Assembly (NCBI RefSeq): GCF_016765675.1
Contig: NZ_JAESWB010000181.1
Coordinates: 1-64,000, forward strand
DNA: 64,000 nucleotides
DNA from: Neobacillus paridis
Lineage (GTDB): Bacteria; Bacillota; Bacilli; Bacillales; Cytobacillaceae
Direction: 5' to 3'
Made by a program: the position numbers and the translations under genes
The notes under the pieces: model-generated
Databases searched by the model: none
What the model saw: the letters and a program-made list of their open reading frames with translations, nothing else
What the model was told of the DNA's origin: nothing
Shown: one piece after another, positions 31,579 through 38,936 of the stretch
How positions within the stretch are numbered: the stretch's first letter is position 1
Layout: each line of letters starts with the position of its first letter

Positions 31579-31748
31579 CGCCAATTGGAGTGTGCCTCCC
31601 GCCAATTGATGAAGGTTTTTCGCCAATTGGAGTGTGTCTCCCGCCAATTGACGAAGGTTTTTCGCCAATTGGAGTGCATCTCCCGACAATTGACGAAGCC
31701 CTCCCGCCAATTGATCACTGTTATCCGCTAATTGCCACTGCCTGGCAC
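31579..31748. repeat. 21-bp phased array, core CGCCAATTG
   Basis: Cores start at 31579, 31600, 31621, 31642, 31663, 31684, 31705 and 31726, all exactly 21 bp apart. The first spacers alternate between two types, giving a 42-bp dimer repeated three times. A decayed DR2 core (31736-31748) closes it, 15 bases from the fadF stop. The 31382-31560 part of this 562-base gap holds no recognised gene. Confidence 0.92.
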
Positions 31749-31763
31749 CCAGCTAGGAGCACG

Positions 31764-33878
31764 TTACCCTGCAATTGTTGCTGGTTCACCGCAGACAGCT
31801 TTTTCGAGAAGCTCAGCGACATCGTAAGTGCTGATCTTGTCTTCCACTTCCTTCGCTTTCGTTCCGTCAGACAGCATTGTTAAGCAGTATGGGCAGGCGG
31901 AGCTGATCATCGTGGAATGAGTCTCCAGCGCCTGTTCGGTCCGTGCGACATTGATCCGTTGACCGGTATCCTCTTCCATCCACATCAGACCGCCGCCAGC
32001 GCCGCAGCACATTGCTCGGTCGTGGTTGCGCTCCATTTCTACAAGCTTCACTCCTGGAATCGCTTTTAAAATCTCGCGCGGCGGATCGTACACTTCGTTG
32101 TAGCGTCCTAAATAGCAGGAATCATGGAACGTAATCGTTTCATTGACGGCATGCTTCGGAACGAGTTTGCCGTCACGGACAAGCTGATAGAGAATTTCCG
32201 TATGATGATAGACCTCGACACCCTCCAATCCGAAATCAGGGTATTCATTTTTGAAAATATTATAGGCATGCGGGTCAGTGGTGACGATCTTCTTTACGCC
32301 CGCTTTCTCAAATTCCTCAATGTTTTTCGTTGCTAATTCCTGGAACAGGAACTCGTTGCCAAGGCGGCGTGCAGTGTCGCCGGAGTTCTTTTCTTTGTTG
32401 CCAAGAATAGCAAATTTCACGCCGGCTTCGTTTAATAGCTTGGCAAATGACAAGGCAATCTTCTGGCTGCGGTTGTCAAAAGAACCCATCGAACCAACCC
32501 AAAAGAGGTATTCGAACTCTTCACCGGCTTTGTTCATTTCTTTTACCGTTTTGACTTCCACGTCTTCGCGAAGCTCGCGCCAGTTTTCCCGCTCTTTGCG
32601 GTTCAAGCCCCATGGGTTGCCTTGACGTTCAATGTTGGTCATTGCACGCTGGGCATCCGGGTTCATTTTTCCTTCTGTTAACACCAGATAACGGCGCAGG
32701 TCGATGATTTTTTCAACATGCTCGTTCATGACCGGACATTGATCTTCACAGTTGCGGCAGGTGGTGCACGCCCAGATTTCCTCTTCGGTAATGACATCGC
32801 CAATCAGGCTCGGGCTGTACACGGCAGAGGCCGCCGATTCCTGTACTCCTTGTGCGGCAGCCGCGATCGCCAGCTGGTTTCCTTGTGTATGGTTAAACGC
32901 AAATGTCGGCACCCACGGCTTTTTCGACGTCACGGCAGCACCATAATTGGTCAAGTGGTCACGCATTTTCAGGATTAAATCCATCGGTGACAGCATCTTT
33001 CCAGTGCCAGTTGCCGGACACATGTTGGTACAGCGGCCGCACTCCACACAGGCGTAAAAATCAACCATTTGCAGCTGGGTGAAATCTCCAATTTTTCCTA
33101 CTCCAAAGGATTCCTGTGACTCATCTTCAAAATCAATCTTTGATAATTTACCGGGATTTTCTAAACGGTTTAAATAAACGTTCGCCGGCCCGGCAATTAA
33201 GTGGGCGTGTTTGCCCTGCGGCACATAGACCAGGAAGGAAAGCAGGAATAATAGGTGGAACCACCAAGCGATATAGAAAATCACAATTGAAGCCGTTTCA
33301 CCGACTCCCGCCAAAGCCATTGAAATGACCGAAGCAACCGGTTCAGTCCATGACGGATCCTCACCGTGCCAGATGATGCCGGCACCGTTTCCTAACAGGA
33401 CGGAAAGCATCAGGCCGCCGATAAAAATCAATACCAGCCCATTTTTAAAGCCACGCTTTAGGCGAACCAATTTTTCAATGTAACGACGGTAGAAAGCCCA
33501 AACAACCGCGACTAAAATCATTAATGTGACAATTTCCTGGAAGAAGGTAAAAGCTGGATACAACGGGCCCAGCGGCAGATGGGAACCCGGTTTAATCCCC
33601 TTCCAAATGAAATCAATCGCGCCAAATTGCACAAGAATAAAGCCGTAAAAGAACATGACGTGTATTGCGCCGCTCTTTTTATCCTTTAACAGCTTTTTTT
33701 GGCCAAAAACCATAACCCAAATTTTACGCAGCCGTTCCTTTACATTGTTGTCAAACTCCGTCTTTTTCCCAAGCTTAATATATTCAATCCGGGTTTTGAC
33801 AACATAGGTGAACAGGCTCACAGCGTAAGCGGTTACGGCGAGAAACGCAATGAGGTTAACCCATAGTAGACCATTCAT
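31764..33878 (-). CDS. fadF: (Fe-S) oxidoreductase FadF, EtfD-like
   Basis: A 704-residue membrane electron carrier. The N-terminal third has about six hydrophobic helices similar to the nitrate reductase gamma/heme-b type domain. A dicluster ferredoxin part follows (CVECGRCTNMCP and CTTCRNCEDQCP, about 275-390), then two CCG domains (HDSCYLGRY and AMCCGAGGG in the C-terminal third). Relatives in mycobacteria (EtfD) re-oxidise ETF with menaquinone; the B. subtilis gene (ywjF/fadF) is in the FadR regulon. The same job, draining electrons from the two acyl-CoA dehydrogenases, is inferred here. ATG follows AAAGGAGC. Confidence 0.94.
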   Translation of the reverse strand: MNGLLWVNLIAFLAVTAYAVSLFTYVVKTRIEYIKLGKKTEFDNNVKERLRKIWVMVFGQKKLLKDKKSGAIHVMFFYGFILVQFGAIDFIWKGIKPGSHLPLGPLYPAFTFFQEIVTLMILVAVVWAFYRRYIEKLVRLKRGFKNGLVLIFIGGLMLSVLLGNGAGIIWHGEDPSWTEPVASVISMALAGVGETASIVIFYIAWWFHLLFLLSFLVYVPQGKHAHLIAGPANVYLNRLENPGKLSKIDFEDESQESFGVGKIGDFTQLQMVDFYACVECGRCTNMCPATGTGKMLSPMDLILKMRDHLTNYGAAVTSKKPWVPTFAFNHTQGNQLAIAAAAQGVQESAASAVYSPSLIGDVITEEEIWACTTCRNCEDQCPVMNEHVEKIIDLRRYLVLTEGKMNPDAQRAMTNIERQGNPWGLNRKERENWRELREDVEVKTVKEMNKAGEEFEYLFWVGSMGSFDNRSQKIALSFAKLLNEAGVKFAILGNKEKNSGDTARRLGNEFLFQELATKNIEEFEKAGVKKIVTTDPHAYNIFKNEYPDFGLEGVEVYHHTEILYQLVRDGKLVPKHAVNETITFHDSCYLGRYNEVYDPPREILKAIPGVKLVEMERNHDRAMCCGAGGGLMWMEEDTGQRINVARTEQALETHSTMISSACPYCLTMLSDGTKAKEVEDKISTYDVAELLEKAVCGEPATIAG

Positions 33879-33973
33879 GAAAATGCTCCTTTCGTTTGAT
33901 CCTCCGCTATAATCTTTTTAAGTTGTAGAAAATGGCTAATTTTCTGAACTAAGCTTGTTTCTATTTTATATAA

Positions 33974-33991
33974 TGAATGAGCATTCAGTCA
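33974..33991 (-). promoter_or_regulatory. FadR-like operator overlapping the proximal fadF promoter
   Basis: TGAATGAGCATTCAGTCA differs from the FadR consensus at two positions. On the minus strand it overlaps a -35 TTGACT and lies between it and a TATAAA -10 about 16 bases on, so binding would block RNA polymerase. Confidence 0.75.
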
Positions 33992-34065
33992 ATCTATTTT
34001 TATACTTTTAAATTCTTTTAAAAAAATTATGTAAATACCAAATTTTCAGAAATATACTTATCTCT

Positions 34066-34092
34066 ATTATAGTATGAAAGGTCGCTCAGTCA
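34066..34092 (-). promoter_or_regulatory. Second fadF promoter with operator-like spacer
   Basis: Minus strand: TTGACT (34087-34092), 16-base spacer, TATAAT (34066-34071). The 18-mer TGAAAGGTCGCTCAGTCA (34075-34092) is a decayed FadR-like site. The arrangement duplicates the proximal promoter 101 bp away. Confidence 0.7.
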
Positions 34093-34173
34093 ACCTATTT
34101 TTGCAAGATTCTCCTCACTTATAGAAAATGGCTGCCTTGGAAAAACTAATTCCACTGATTGGGGGAATTCCTA

Positions 34174-35418
34174 ATGAAGGTATTGGGTATTTGCATATTT
34201 CTTATCATGATCTGGCTCATTCTTGATTTTAGCCTGGGAAGAAAGCAGCATCTTTCGCGTGTTTCGAAACGGGAAACCCCGTTTCTCCACAGCAATTTTG
34301 AAATTTTTACGAATGGTAAAGAGCTGATTCACGATTATTTTAACAGTTTGCGGCAGGCGAAAAAACAGATTCATGTTTTATTTTACATTGTTAAAAATGA
34401 TGCGATCAGCAAGGAATTCCTGACGATTTTAAAAGAAAAGGCACTGGAAGGGATCGAAGTGCGGCTGCTGCTTGATCGGCTCGGCTGCCTCAAGGTGAAA
34501 CAAGCAGTTGTGAAGGAGTTACGGCAGGCGGGTGTGCAAGTGGCTTTTAGTGCTCCTGTAAAATTGCCCTTTTTGTTTTATTCAGCCCAGGTGCGGAACC
34601 ATCGAAAAATATCCGTCATTGATGAGAACATCGGCTATCTTGGGGGATTTAATATTGGCAAAGAATATATCGACGCTGGCCCGCCGAAGCTGCGGCCATG
34701 GCGGGATTATCATGTAAAAATCAGCGGTGAAGGTGTAAACGAGTTACAAAAAGAGTTCTTGCTAGATTGGCAGCACGCGACGAGTGAAGATGTTTTTCTT
34801 AGCTGGCCTGGACCTGTCGGTATGGCCGTCAATTGGGAAGCAGCGGCAGAGCTTACCTTTCCTTTGGGATGTAGAATGGGCGCCAGTCGCCACCAATTCA
34901 TTGCAACGGAGGCCAATCAGCTGGAAAAACAGTTTATTGAATTAATCCGAATGGCAGAAAAGGAAATCATCATTGGCACGCCTTATTTTATTCCCAGCCG
35001 CGAGATTTTGGATGAATTGCTGGCGGCGCTAAAGCGGGGTGTCCGTCTTTTGGTTGTCGTTCCGTACTATGCCGATCATCCGCTCGTGCAGGAGGCTTCC
35101 TATCGCTTTTTTCGGCGTCTGCTGCGTGAGGGTGCTGTCGTTTATCAGTATAAAAACGGTTTTTATCATGCGAAAACATTTGTAGTAGACGATAAAGTCT
35201 GTGACGTCGGCACTGCCAATTTTGATAAGCGCAGTCTTTACCTAAACAAGGAAATCAACTGTTACATCTATGATTCAGTCTTTATTACCCGCCTTAAGGC
35301 GGTGTTAGAAAAGGACATTCAGGATTCCGAACGATTGTCATTGGAAACTTTGGAAAAACCAAATTTGCTTAGGACGGTGAAAGAAGCTACAGCCTATTGT
35401 CTTTCTTATTTTTTGTAA
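34174..35418 (+). CDS. Cardiolipin synthase (YwjE-type, phospholipase D family)
   Basis: This enzyme joins phosphatidylglycerol molecules into cardiolipin at the membrane. The 414-residue protein has one N-terminal membrane helix (about 1-18) and two HKD motifs, HRKISVID near 149-156 and HAKTFVVD near 330-337, each followed by the conserved glycine-rich or NFDKRS segment. Only one TM helix places it with YwjE rather than the main two-helix ClsA form. ATG follows GGGGGAA; the gene diverges from fadF. Confidence 0.92.
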   Translation: MKVLGICIFLIMIWLILDFSLGRKQHLSRVSKRETPFLHSNFEIFTNGKELIHDYFNSLRQAKKQIHVLFYIVKNDAISKEFLTILKEKALEGIEVRLLLDRLGCLKVKQAVVKELRQAGVQVAFSAPVKLPFLFYSAQVRNHRKISVIDENIGYLGGFNIGKEYIDAGPPKLRPWRDYHVKISGEGVNELQKEFLLDWQHATSEDVFLSWPGPVGMAVNWEAAAELTFPLGCRMGASRHQFIATEANQLEKQFIELIRMAEKEIIIGTPYFIPSREILDELLAALKRGVRLLVVVPYYADHPLVQEASYRFFRRLLREGAVVYQYKNGFYHAKTFVVDDKVCDVGTANFDKRSLYLNKEINCYIYDSVFITRLKAVLEKDIQDSERLSLETLEKPNLLRTVKEATAYCLSYFL

Positions 35419-35419
35419 T

Positions 35420-35641
35420 CAACTGTAAACTCGCGACTGGCGAGTCTGTAAGGACAGTTCATGAGGCGTAGTTGAATTAATGCGACATAGGGAGGAGCTG
35501 TCCAGGAAGTCCATTTTTGAGTAAAAAACACCGAAAATAAAAACCCAAGAATGCCGTAAAATCAACATTCTTGGGTTTATCTATTTTTAATTTTCGGGCT
35601 GAAAAACCACTTTTCGTACCTCCCCTCCTATTAGCCAAGAA
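35420..35641 (+). repeat. DR1 dispersed element, copy F with nested palindrome
   Basis: The 5' module (CTCGCGACTGGCGAGTC, then CAGTTCATGAGGCGTAGTT, then GCGACATAG) is followed by GGAGGAG pairing with CTCCTATTAGCCAA 120 bases later. Between the arms is another long hairpin: CCGAAAAT / ATTTTCGG outside and AAACCCAAGAATG / CATTCTTGGGTTT inside. Confidence 0.75.
35541..35580 (+). terminator. Terminator-like hairpin after the cardiolipin synthase gene
   Basis: AAACCCAAGAATG pairs with CATTCTTGGGTTT, followed by TATCTATTTTTAATTTT. It is nested in DR1 copy F. Confidence 0.6.
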
Positions 35642-35677
35642 AAGAGTCCCCGAGCGGTTTCGGAGACTCTTTTCTAG
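35639..35677 (-). terminator. Terminator of sspH
   Basis: AAAAGAGTCTCCGA pairs with TCGGGGACTCTTTT around AACCGC, at the sspH stop. Confidence 0.85.
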
Positions 35678-35853
35678 TCTTCAATTAAATTGAGCACCGG
35701 GACATCCTGTTCATTGTCCGGGTCTTTTCGGGAATAAATCCGCGCCATTTTCGTTTTCTCATCGACATGCTGAATGATCACCGGCGTGCCATTGTAGGTC
35801 ACATGAATCATGTCAGCAGACTCGAGAATTTCCTTCGCTCTTCCCACATTCAT
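35674..35853 (-). CDS. sspH: Small acid-soluble spore protein H
   Basis: A 59-residue minor SASP of the H family: MNVGRAKEILESADMIHVTYNG, VIIQHVDEKTKMARIYSRKDP and VPVLNLIED align with B. subtilis SspH. Such proteins are made in the forespore under sigma G and stay in the spore core; the role is poorly defined. GAGGAGTGG precedes the ATG at 35853. The longer overlapping frame upstream is a shadow of ywiB. Confidence 0.9.
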   Translation of the reverse strand: MNVGRAKEILESADMIHVTYNGTPVIIQHVDEKTKMARIYSRKDPDNEQDVPVLNLIED

Positions 35854-35911
35854 AGATTTGGCCCACTCCTCGCAAAAAAATACATTACTACTATTTGCAT
35901 TTTTTTGGATA

Positions 35912-36343
35912 TTATTCATACGAGTGCTCCGGTTGAAAATGGATTTCCAACTGAAAAGTGCCGGCGGGCGCCCCCTGCATCTCGAAATCATAGATGATAT
36001 CGATTTGGCCGCTGCCATTTTCCTGAGAGGTGAATTCCATTTTTTTCGCCAATGTGGCCGTTTCAAATGCCCCCAGCGATAGCTCATAGCTGCCCGGGAG
36101 CTTCTGCTGCAGCCGAAATGGCAGCCGCATTTTAATGGCCCCGCTGCGTAAAATCAGCATTTCCTCTTGTGATACTTTTACGATGGTACGAATAGTGCCT
36201 ACCTCTTCTAATACTTCCTCATACTGCAAATAGGCAGCCCGCTCTTTTTGAAAGTAGCGGCCAAACACGATCAGTTCCACTGGCGCAGCATCGTTTATGG
36301 TGGTTTTCACGGAAATTTTTACAGGTATTTCATTTGTCGTCAA
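35912..36343 (-). CDS. ywiB: DUF1934 beta-barrel protein YwiB
   Basis: A 143-residue calycin-like protein with alternating beta strands (VKISVKTTI, EEVGTIRTIVKVSQEEMLILRSGAIKMRLPF, GSGQIDIIYDFEMQ, TFQLEIHFQP). Function is unknown. The start is TTG at 36343, with GGAAGTG upstream. In B. subtilis ywiB is next to argS-region genes; here argS is absent and speB follows on the upstream side. Confidence 0.85.
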   Translation of the reverse strand: MTTNEIPVKISVKTTINDAAPVELIVFGRYFQKERAAYLQYEEVLEEVGTIRTIVKVSQEEMLILRSGAIKMRLPFRLQQKLPGSYELSLGAFETATLAKKMEFTSQENGSGQIDIIYDFEMQGAPAGTFQLEIHFQPEHSYE

Positions 36344-36391
36344 AAAAGTGCACTTCCTTTTTATTTTTTAAAACTGCTTGGATTTTGGATT

Positions 36392-36500
36392 CGCTAATAA
36401 ATTGCTTGGATTCGCTAATAAAAGCTATAAATTCGCGAATAAAACTCATTTTTCCGCTAATATACCGGGGGAAATCGCTAATATAGTATAAGTCCAGGTC
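36392..36500. repeat. 21-bp phased array, core CGCTAATAA
   Basis: Cores start at 36392, 36413, 36434, 36455 and 36476, all exactly 21 bp apart, between speB and ywiB. Confidence 0.88.
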
Positions 36501-36520
36501 TAGCTCTGCATAAAACAAAA

Positions 36521-36552
36521 GATGTCCGTCCTATTGGGAGCAGACATCTCAA
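36521..36552 (-). terminator. Terminator of speB
   Basis: AGATGTCTGCTCC pairs with GGACGGACATCT around CAATA, followed by TTTTG on the minus strand. Confidence 0.75.
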
Positions 36553-36563
36553 TTGTATCATCA

Positions 36564-37436
36564 CTATTTCACCCATCCGAGCAGCATTTCGCGAATCAAT
36601 TTGCTTGCCGTATTGGCGGTTTGCTCGGAAACATCGTAAATCGGGGCAACCTCTACAAGATCGGCGCCGACCACGTTTACTTGCGACCGGGCAATCTCAT
36701 GAATCGATGCCAGCAGCTCTTTTGAGGTAATCCCGCCGGCTTCGACCGTGCCGGTTCCAGGCGCGTGGGACGGATCGAGTACATCGATATCAATGGTGAC
36801 ATAGACCGGGCGTCCGGCCAGCTTTGGCAGTACTTCCTTTAACGGCTCCAGCACTTCAAATTTGGAAATGTGCATGCCATTTTGCTTCGCCCACTCAAAT
36901 TCCTCTTTCATCCCGGAGCGGATTCCAAATGAATAGACATTGGACGGCCCCATCAGTTCGGCAATCTTCCGAATTGGAGTTGAATGTGACAACTCTTCGC
37001 CTTCGTATTGTTCGCGAAGGTCGGTATGGGCATCCATATGGATAATGGCCAGATCGGGATATTTTTTATAAACAGCCCGCATGACCGGCCAGGAGACCAG
37101 GTGCTCTCCGCCCATTCCCAGCGGAAACTTGTCGGCTTCGAGTATTTTTTTGACAAATTCCTCTATCAAATCAAGGCTGCGCTGCGGATTGCCAAACGGC
37201 AGCGGAATATCACCGGCATCAAAATATTTAATTTCATCCAGCTCGCGGTCAAGATATGGACTGTACTCCTCCAGCCCAATCGACACCTCGCGAATCCGCG
37301 CCGGGCCAAACCGCGACCCGGGCCGATAACTCACCGTCCAATCCATCGGCATCCCATAAATCACAACCTGACTCTCCTCATAATTCGGATGACTCTTAAT
37401 AAACACATTTCCTGAATAAGCCTCATCAAAACGCAT
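36564..37436 (-). CDS. speB: Agmatinase
   Basis: A manganese ureohydrolase that converts agmatine to putrescine and urea. The 290 residues keep the metal ligands in GGEHL, DAHTD and DIDVLDPSHAPGTGT. Together with the upstream speE it forms the agmatine-to-spermidine route. The ATG follows AGAGAGGAATGC. Order speE-speB is as in B. subtilis. Confidence 0.96.
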   Translation of the reverse strand: MRFDEAYSGNVFIKSHPNYEESQVVIYGMPMDWTVSYRPGSRFGPARIREVSIGLEEYSPYLDRELDEIKYFDAGDIPLPFGNPQRSLDLIEEFVKKILEADKFPLGMGGEHLVSWPVMRAVYKKYPDLAIIHMDAHTDLREQYEGEELSHSTPIRKIAELMGPSNVYSFGIRSGMKEEFEWAKQNGMHISKFEVLEPLKEVLPKLAGRPVYVTIDIDVLDPSHAPGTGTVEAGGITSKELLASIHEIARSQVNVVGADLVEVAPIYDVSEQTANTASKLIREMLLGWVK

Positions 37437-37501
37437 CGCGGCATTCCTCTCTTTCTATGTAATAGGTGTTAATAGTGGTGATAAAGTAGTGTCACAATAT
37501 T

Positions 37502-37548
37502 GGTGTCAGGCACCATCTGTGGACACGATTCCACGTGGGGTGGACACA
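37502..37548. repeat. DR2 element between speE and speB
   Basis: GGTGTCAGGCACC (37502-37514) is followed by the tail TGTGGACACGATTCCACG and GGGGTGGACAC, the same tail as at 42785 and 45398. Confidence 0.75.
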
Positions 37549-37570
37549 TTTTTTGTATATTTGCCTTTTA

Positions 37571-37705
37571 ATGGTAGACTGAATGACTCTACGTGACCGA
37601 GTTCTCTTTTTTTTACCCCGTTCGGGCAACTAGAACTCCTCTACTTGACCGCGAACACCTTTTTTCATCACGTTGGGGAGCGTAGACTCCCCGACTTTAC
37701 CAGGT
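37571..37705. repeat. 51-52 bp pitch array related to the one at 18.8 kb
   Basis: CTCTACGTGACCG (37587), CTCTACTTGACCG (37639) and CCCGACTTTACC (37690) are 52 and 51 bp apart; GGCAACTAG at 37625 parallels GGCAAGTAG at 18858. With the DR2 copy it fills the 305-base speE-speB interval. Confidence 0.7.
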
Positions 37706-37741
37706 AGATTTTTTTACACCTTGAAGAACCTACCCGTTAAC

Positions 37742-38572
37742 CTACTGCAGCAATTCCTGGACAAATTTTGGCAGGATGAATGCTGCTTTGTGCAATTCTT
37801 TCGTGTAGTACTTTGTTTCGATGTCGTGGAAGCTGTCGTCGCTGACGGCGAGAGGGTCATACACCTTCGAACCGATGGTAAATGCCCACAGGCCGCTAGG
37901 ATAGGTTGGGATGTTGGCAAGATACAAACGGGTAATCGGAAAAATTTCGCGAACATCCCGCTGGACATTGCGAATCAGCTCTCCCTTGAACCATGGGTTA
38001 TCCGACTGGGCAACAAACAGTCCGTCCTCCTTCAGCGCCTTGGAAATCCCGGCATAGAACCCCTTCGTGAACAGATTCACGGCCGGCCCGATCGGCTCAG
38101 TGGAATCCACCATGATACAATCGTATTCATTTTCGCTGTTGGCAATATGCATGAAGCCGTCAGCCACCCGCACCTCTACGCGCGGGTCATCGAGCCAGCC
38201 GGCAATTTCCGGGAGAAACTTTTTTGAATATTCTATCACCTTTCCATCAATATCGACAAGCGTTGCCTTCTTTACACTTGGGTGCTTTAACACCTCGCGG
38301 ATGACACCGCCGTCGCCGCCGCCGACAACGAGCACATTCTCCGGATTAGGGTGGGTAAACAGCGGTACGTGGGCGACCATCTCATGATAGACAAATTCGT
38401 CTTTCACCGAGGTCATCACCATGCCGTCGAGCAGCAGCATGTTGCCCCATTCGGCAGTTTCCACCATCTCTAGCATTTGATATTCGGTTTTTTCTGTATG
38501 TAAGGTTTTATTCACTTTCATGGTAATGCCAAAGTTTTCAGTTTGCTTTTCAGTAAACCAAAGTCCAGCCAA
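37742..38572 (-). CDS. speE: Spermidine synthase
   Basis: This enzyme transfers the aminopropyl group of decarboxylated SAM to putrescine. With the TTG start at 38572 the protein is 276 residues, the B. subtilis length, and begins [20 protein letters not shown]. An ATG three codons earlier abuts the AGGAAGG RBS. Motifs include [18 protein letters not shown] (SAM binding), [12 protein letters not shown] and [11 protein letters not shown] with the catalytic aspartate. The gene diverges from pbpG. Confidence 0.95.
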   Translation of the reverse strand: MAGLWFTEKQTENFGITMKVNKTLHTEKTEYQMLEMVETAEWGNMLLLDGMVMTSVKDEFVYHEMVAHVPLFTHPNPENVLVVGGGDGGVIREVLKHPSVKKATLVDIDGKVIEYSKKFLPEIAGWLDDPRVEVRVADGFMHIANSENEYDCIMVDSTEPIGPAVNLFTKGFYAGISKALKEDGLFVAQSDNPWFKGELIRNVQRDVREIFPITRLYLANIPTYPSGLWAFTIGSKVYDPLAVSDDSFHDIETKYYTKELHKAAFILPKFVQELLQ

Positions 38573-38787
38573 TAGAATCATCCTTCCTAGTTTTTCTCAG
38601 CCATCACTCCTAAGCAGCGCCCGCTGACGCTTTCAAATTTTATCCTACCCAAACTATTGAATTACAATCATCAGAATTTGTCTAGTAAAAATCTGAAAGA
38701 TTTTAACCCGTAAAGGTTTAAAACCAAGCTGATTTTTCAATACTATTACTATCTAAATTTTTCAGCCGAACAGTTGCTTTTTTTAAA

Positions 38788-38876
38788 AAACTCGCCGATT
38801 GGAAAGCCTTCAAAGCAATGACAGAGGCGCAGTTCTCCCAATAGTATAACTTTTGGGCTGCGATGCCTATGGTTAC
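38788..38876 (+). repeat. DR1 dispersed element, copy G (diverged)
   Basis: AAACTCGCCGATTGGAAAGCC, then GACAGAGGCGCAGTT, then hairpin CCCAATAGTATAACTTTTGGG. It lies in the 364-base divergent gap between speE and pbpG, the only copy between two 5' ends. The rest of the gap is AT-rich with no clear promoter motif. Confidence 0.65.
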
Positions 38877-38936
38877 AAAGGTTACTTTGTTTATTTATAC
38901 TTTCTTATCGGTCTAAAAAAGGGGTGGTGGGCTTAC

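Noticed and set aside
31579..31748. CRISPR-like regular array of repeats and spacers
   Set aside because: The repeats are only 9 bp and spacers 12 bp, spacers are themselves repeated, and there are no cas genes in the window. The same applies to the other 21-bp arrays.
31572..31883. Plus-strand open frame with FSPIGVCLPPIDE repeats
   Set aside because: This is the translated 21-bp array, which stays in frame because 21 is divisible by three; there is no RBS and it overlaps the fadF 3' end on the other strand.
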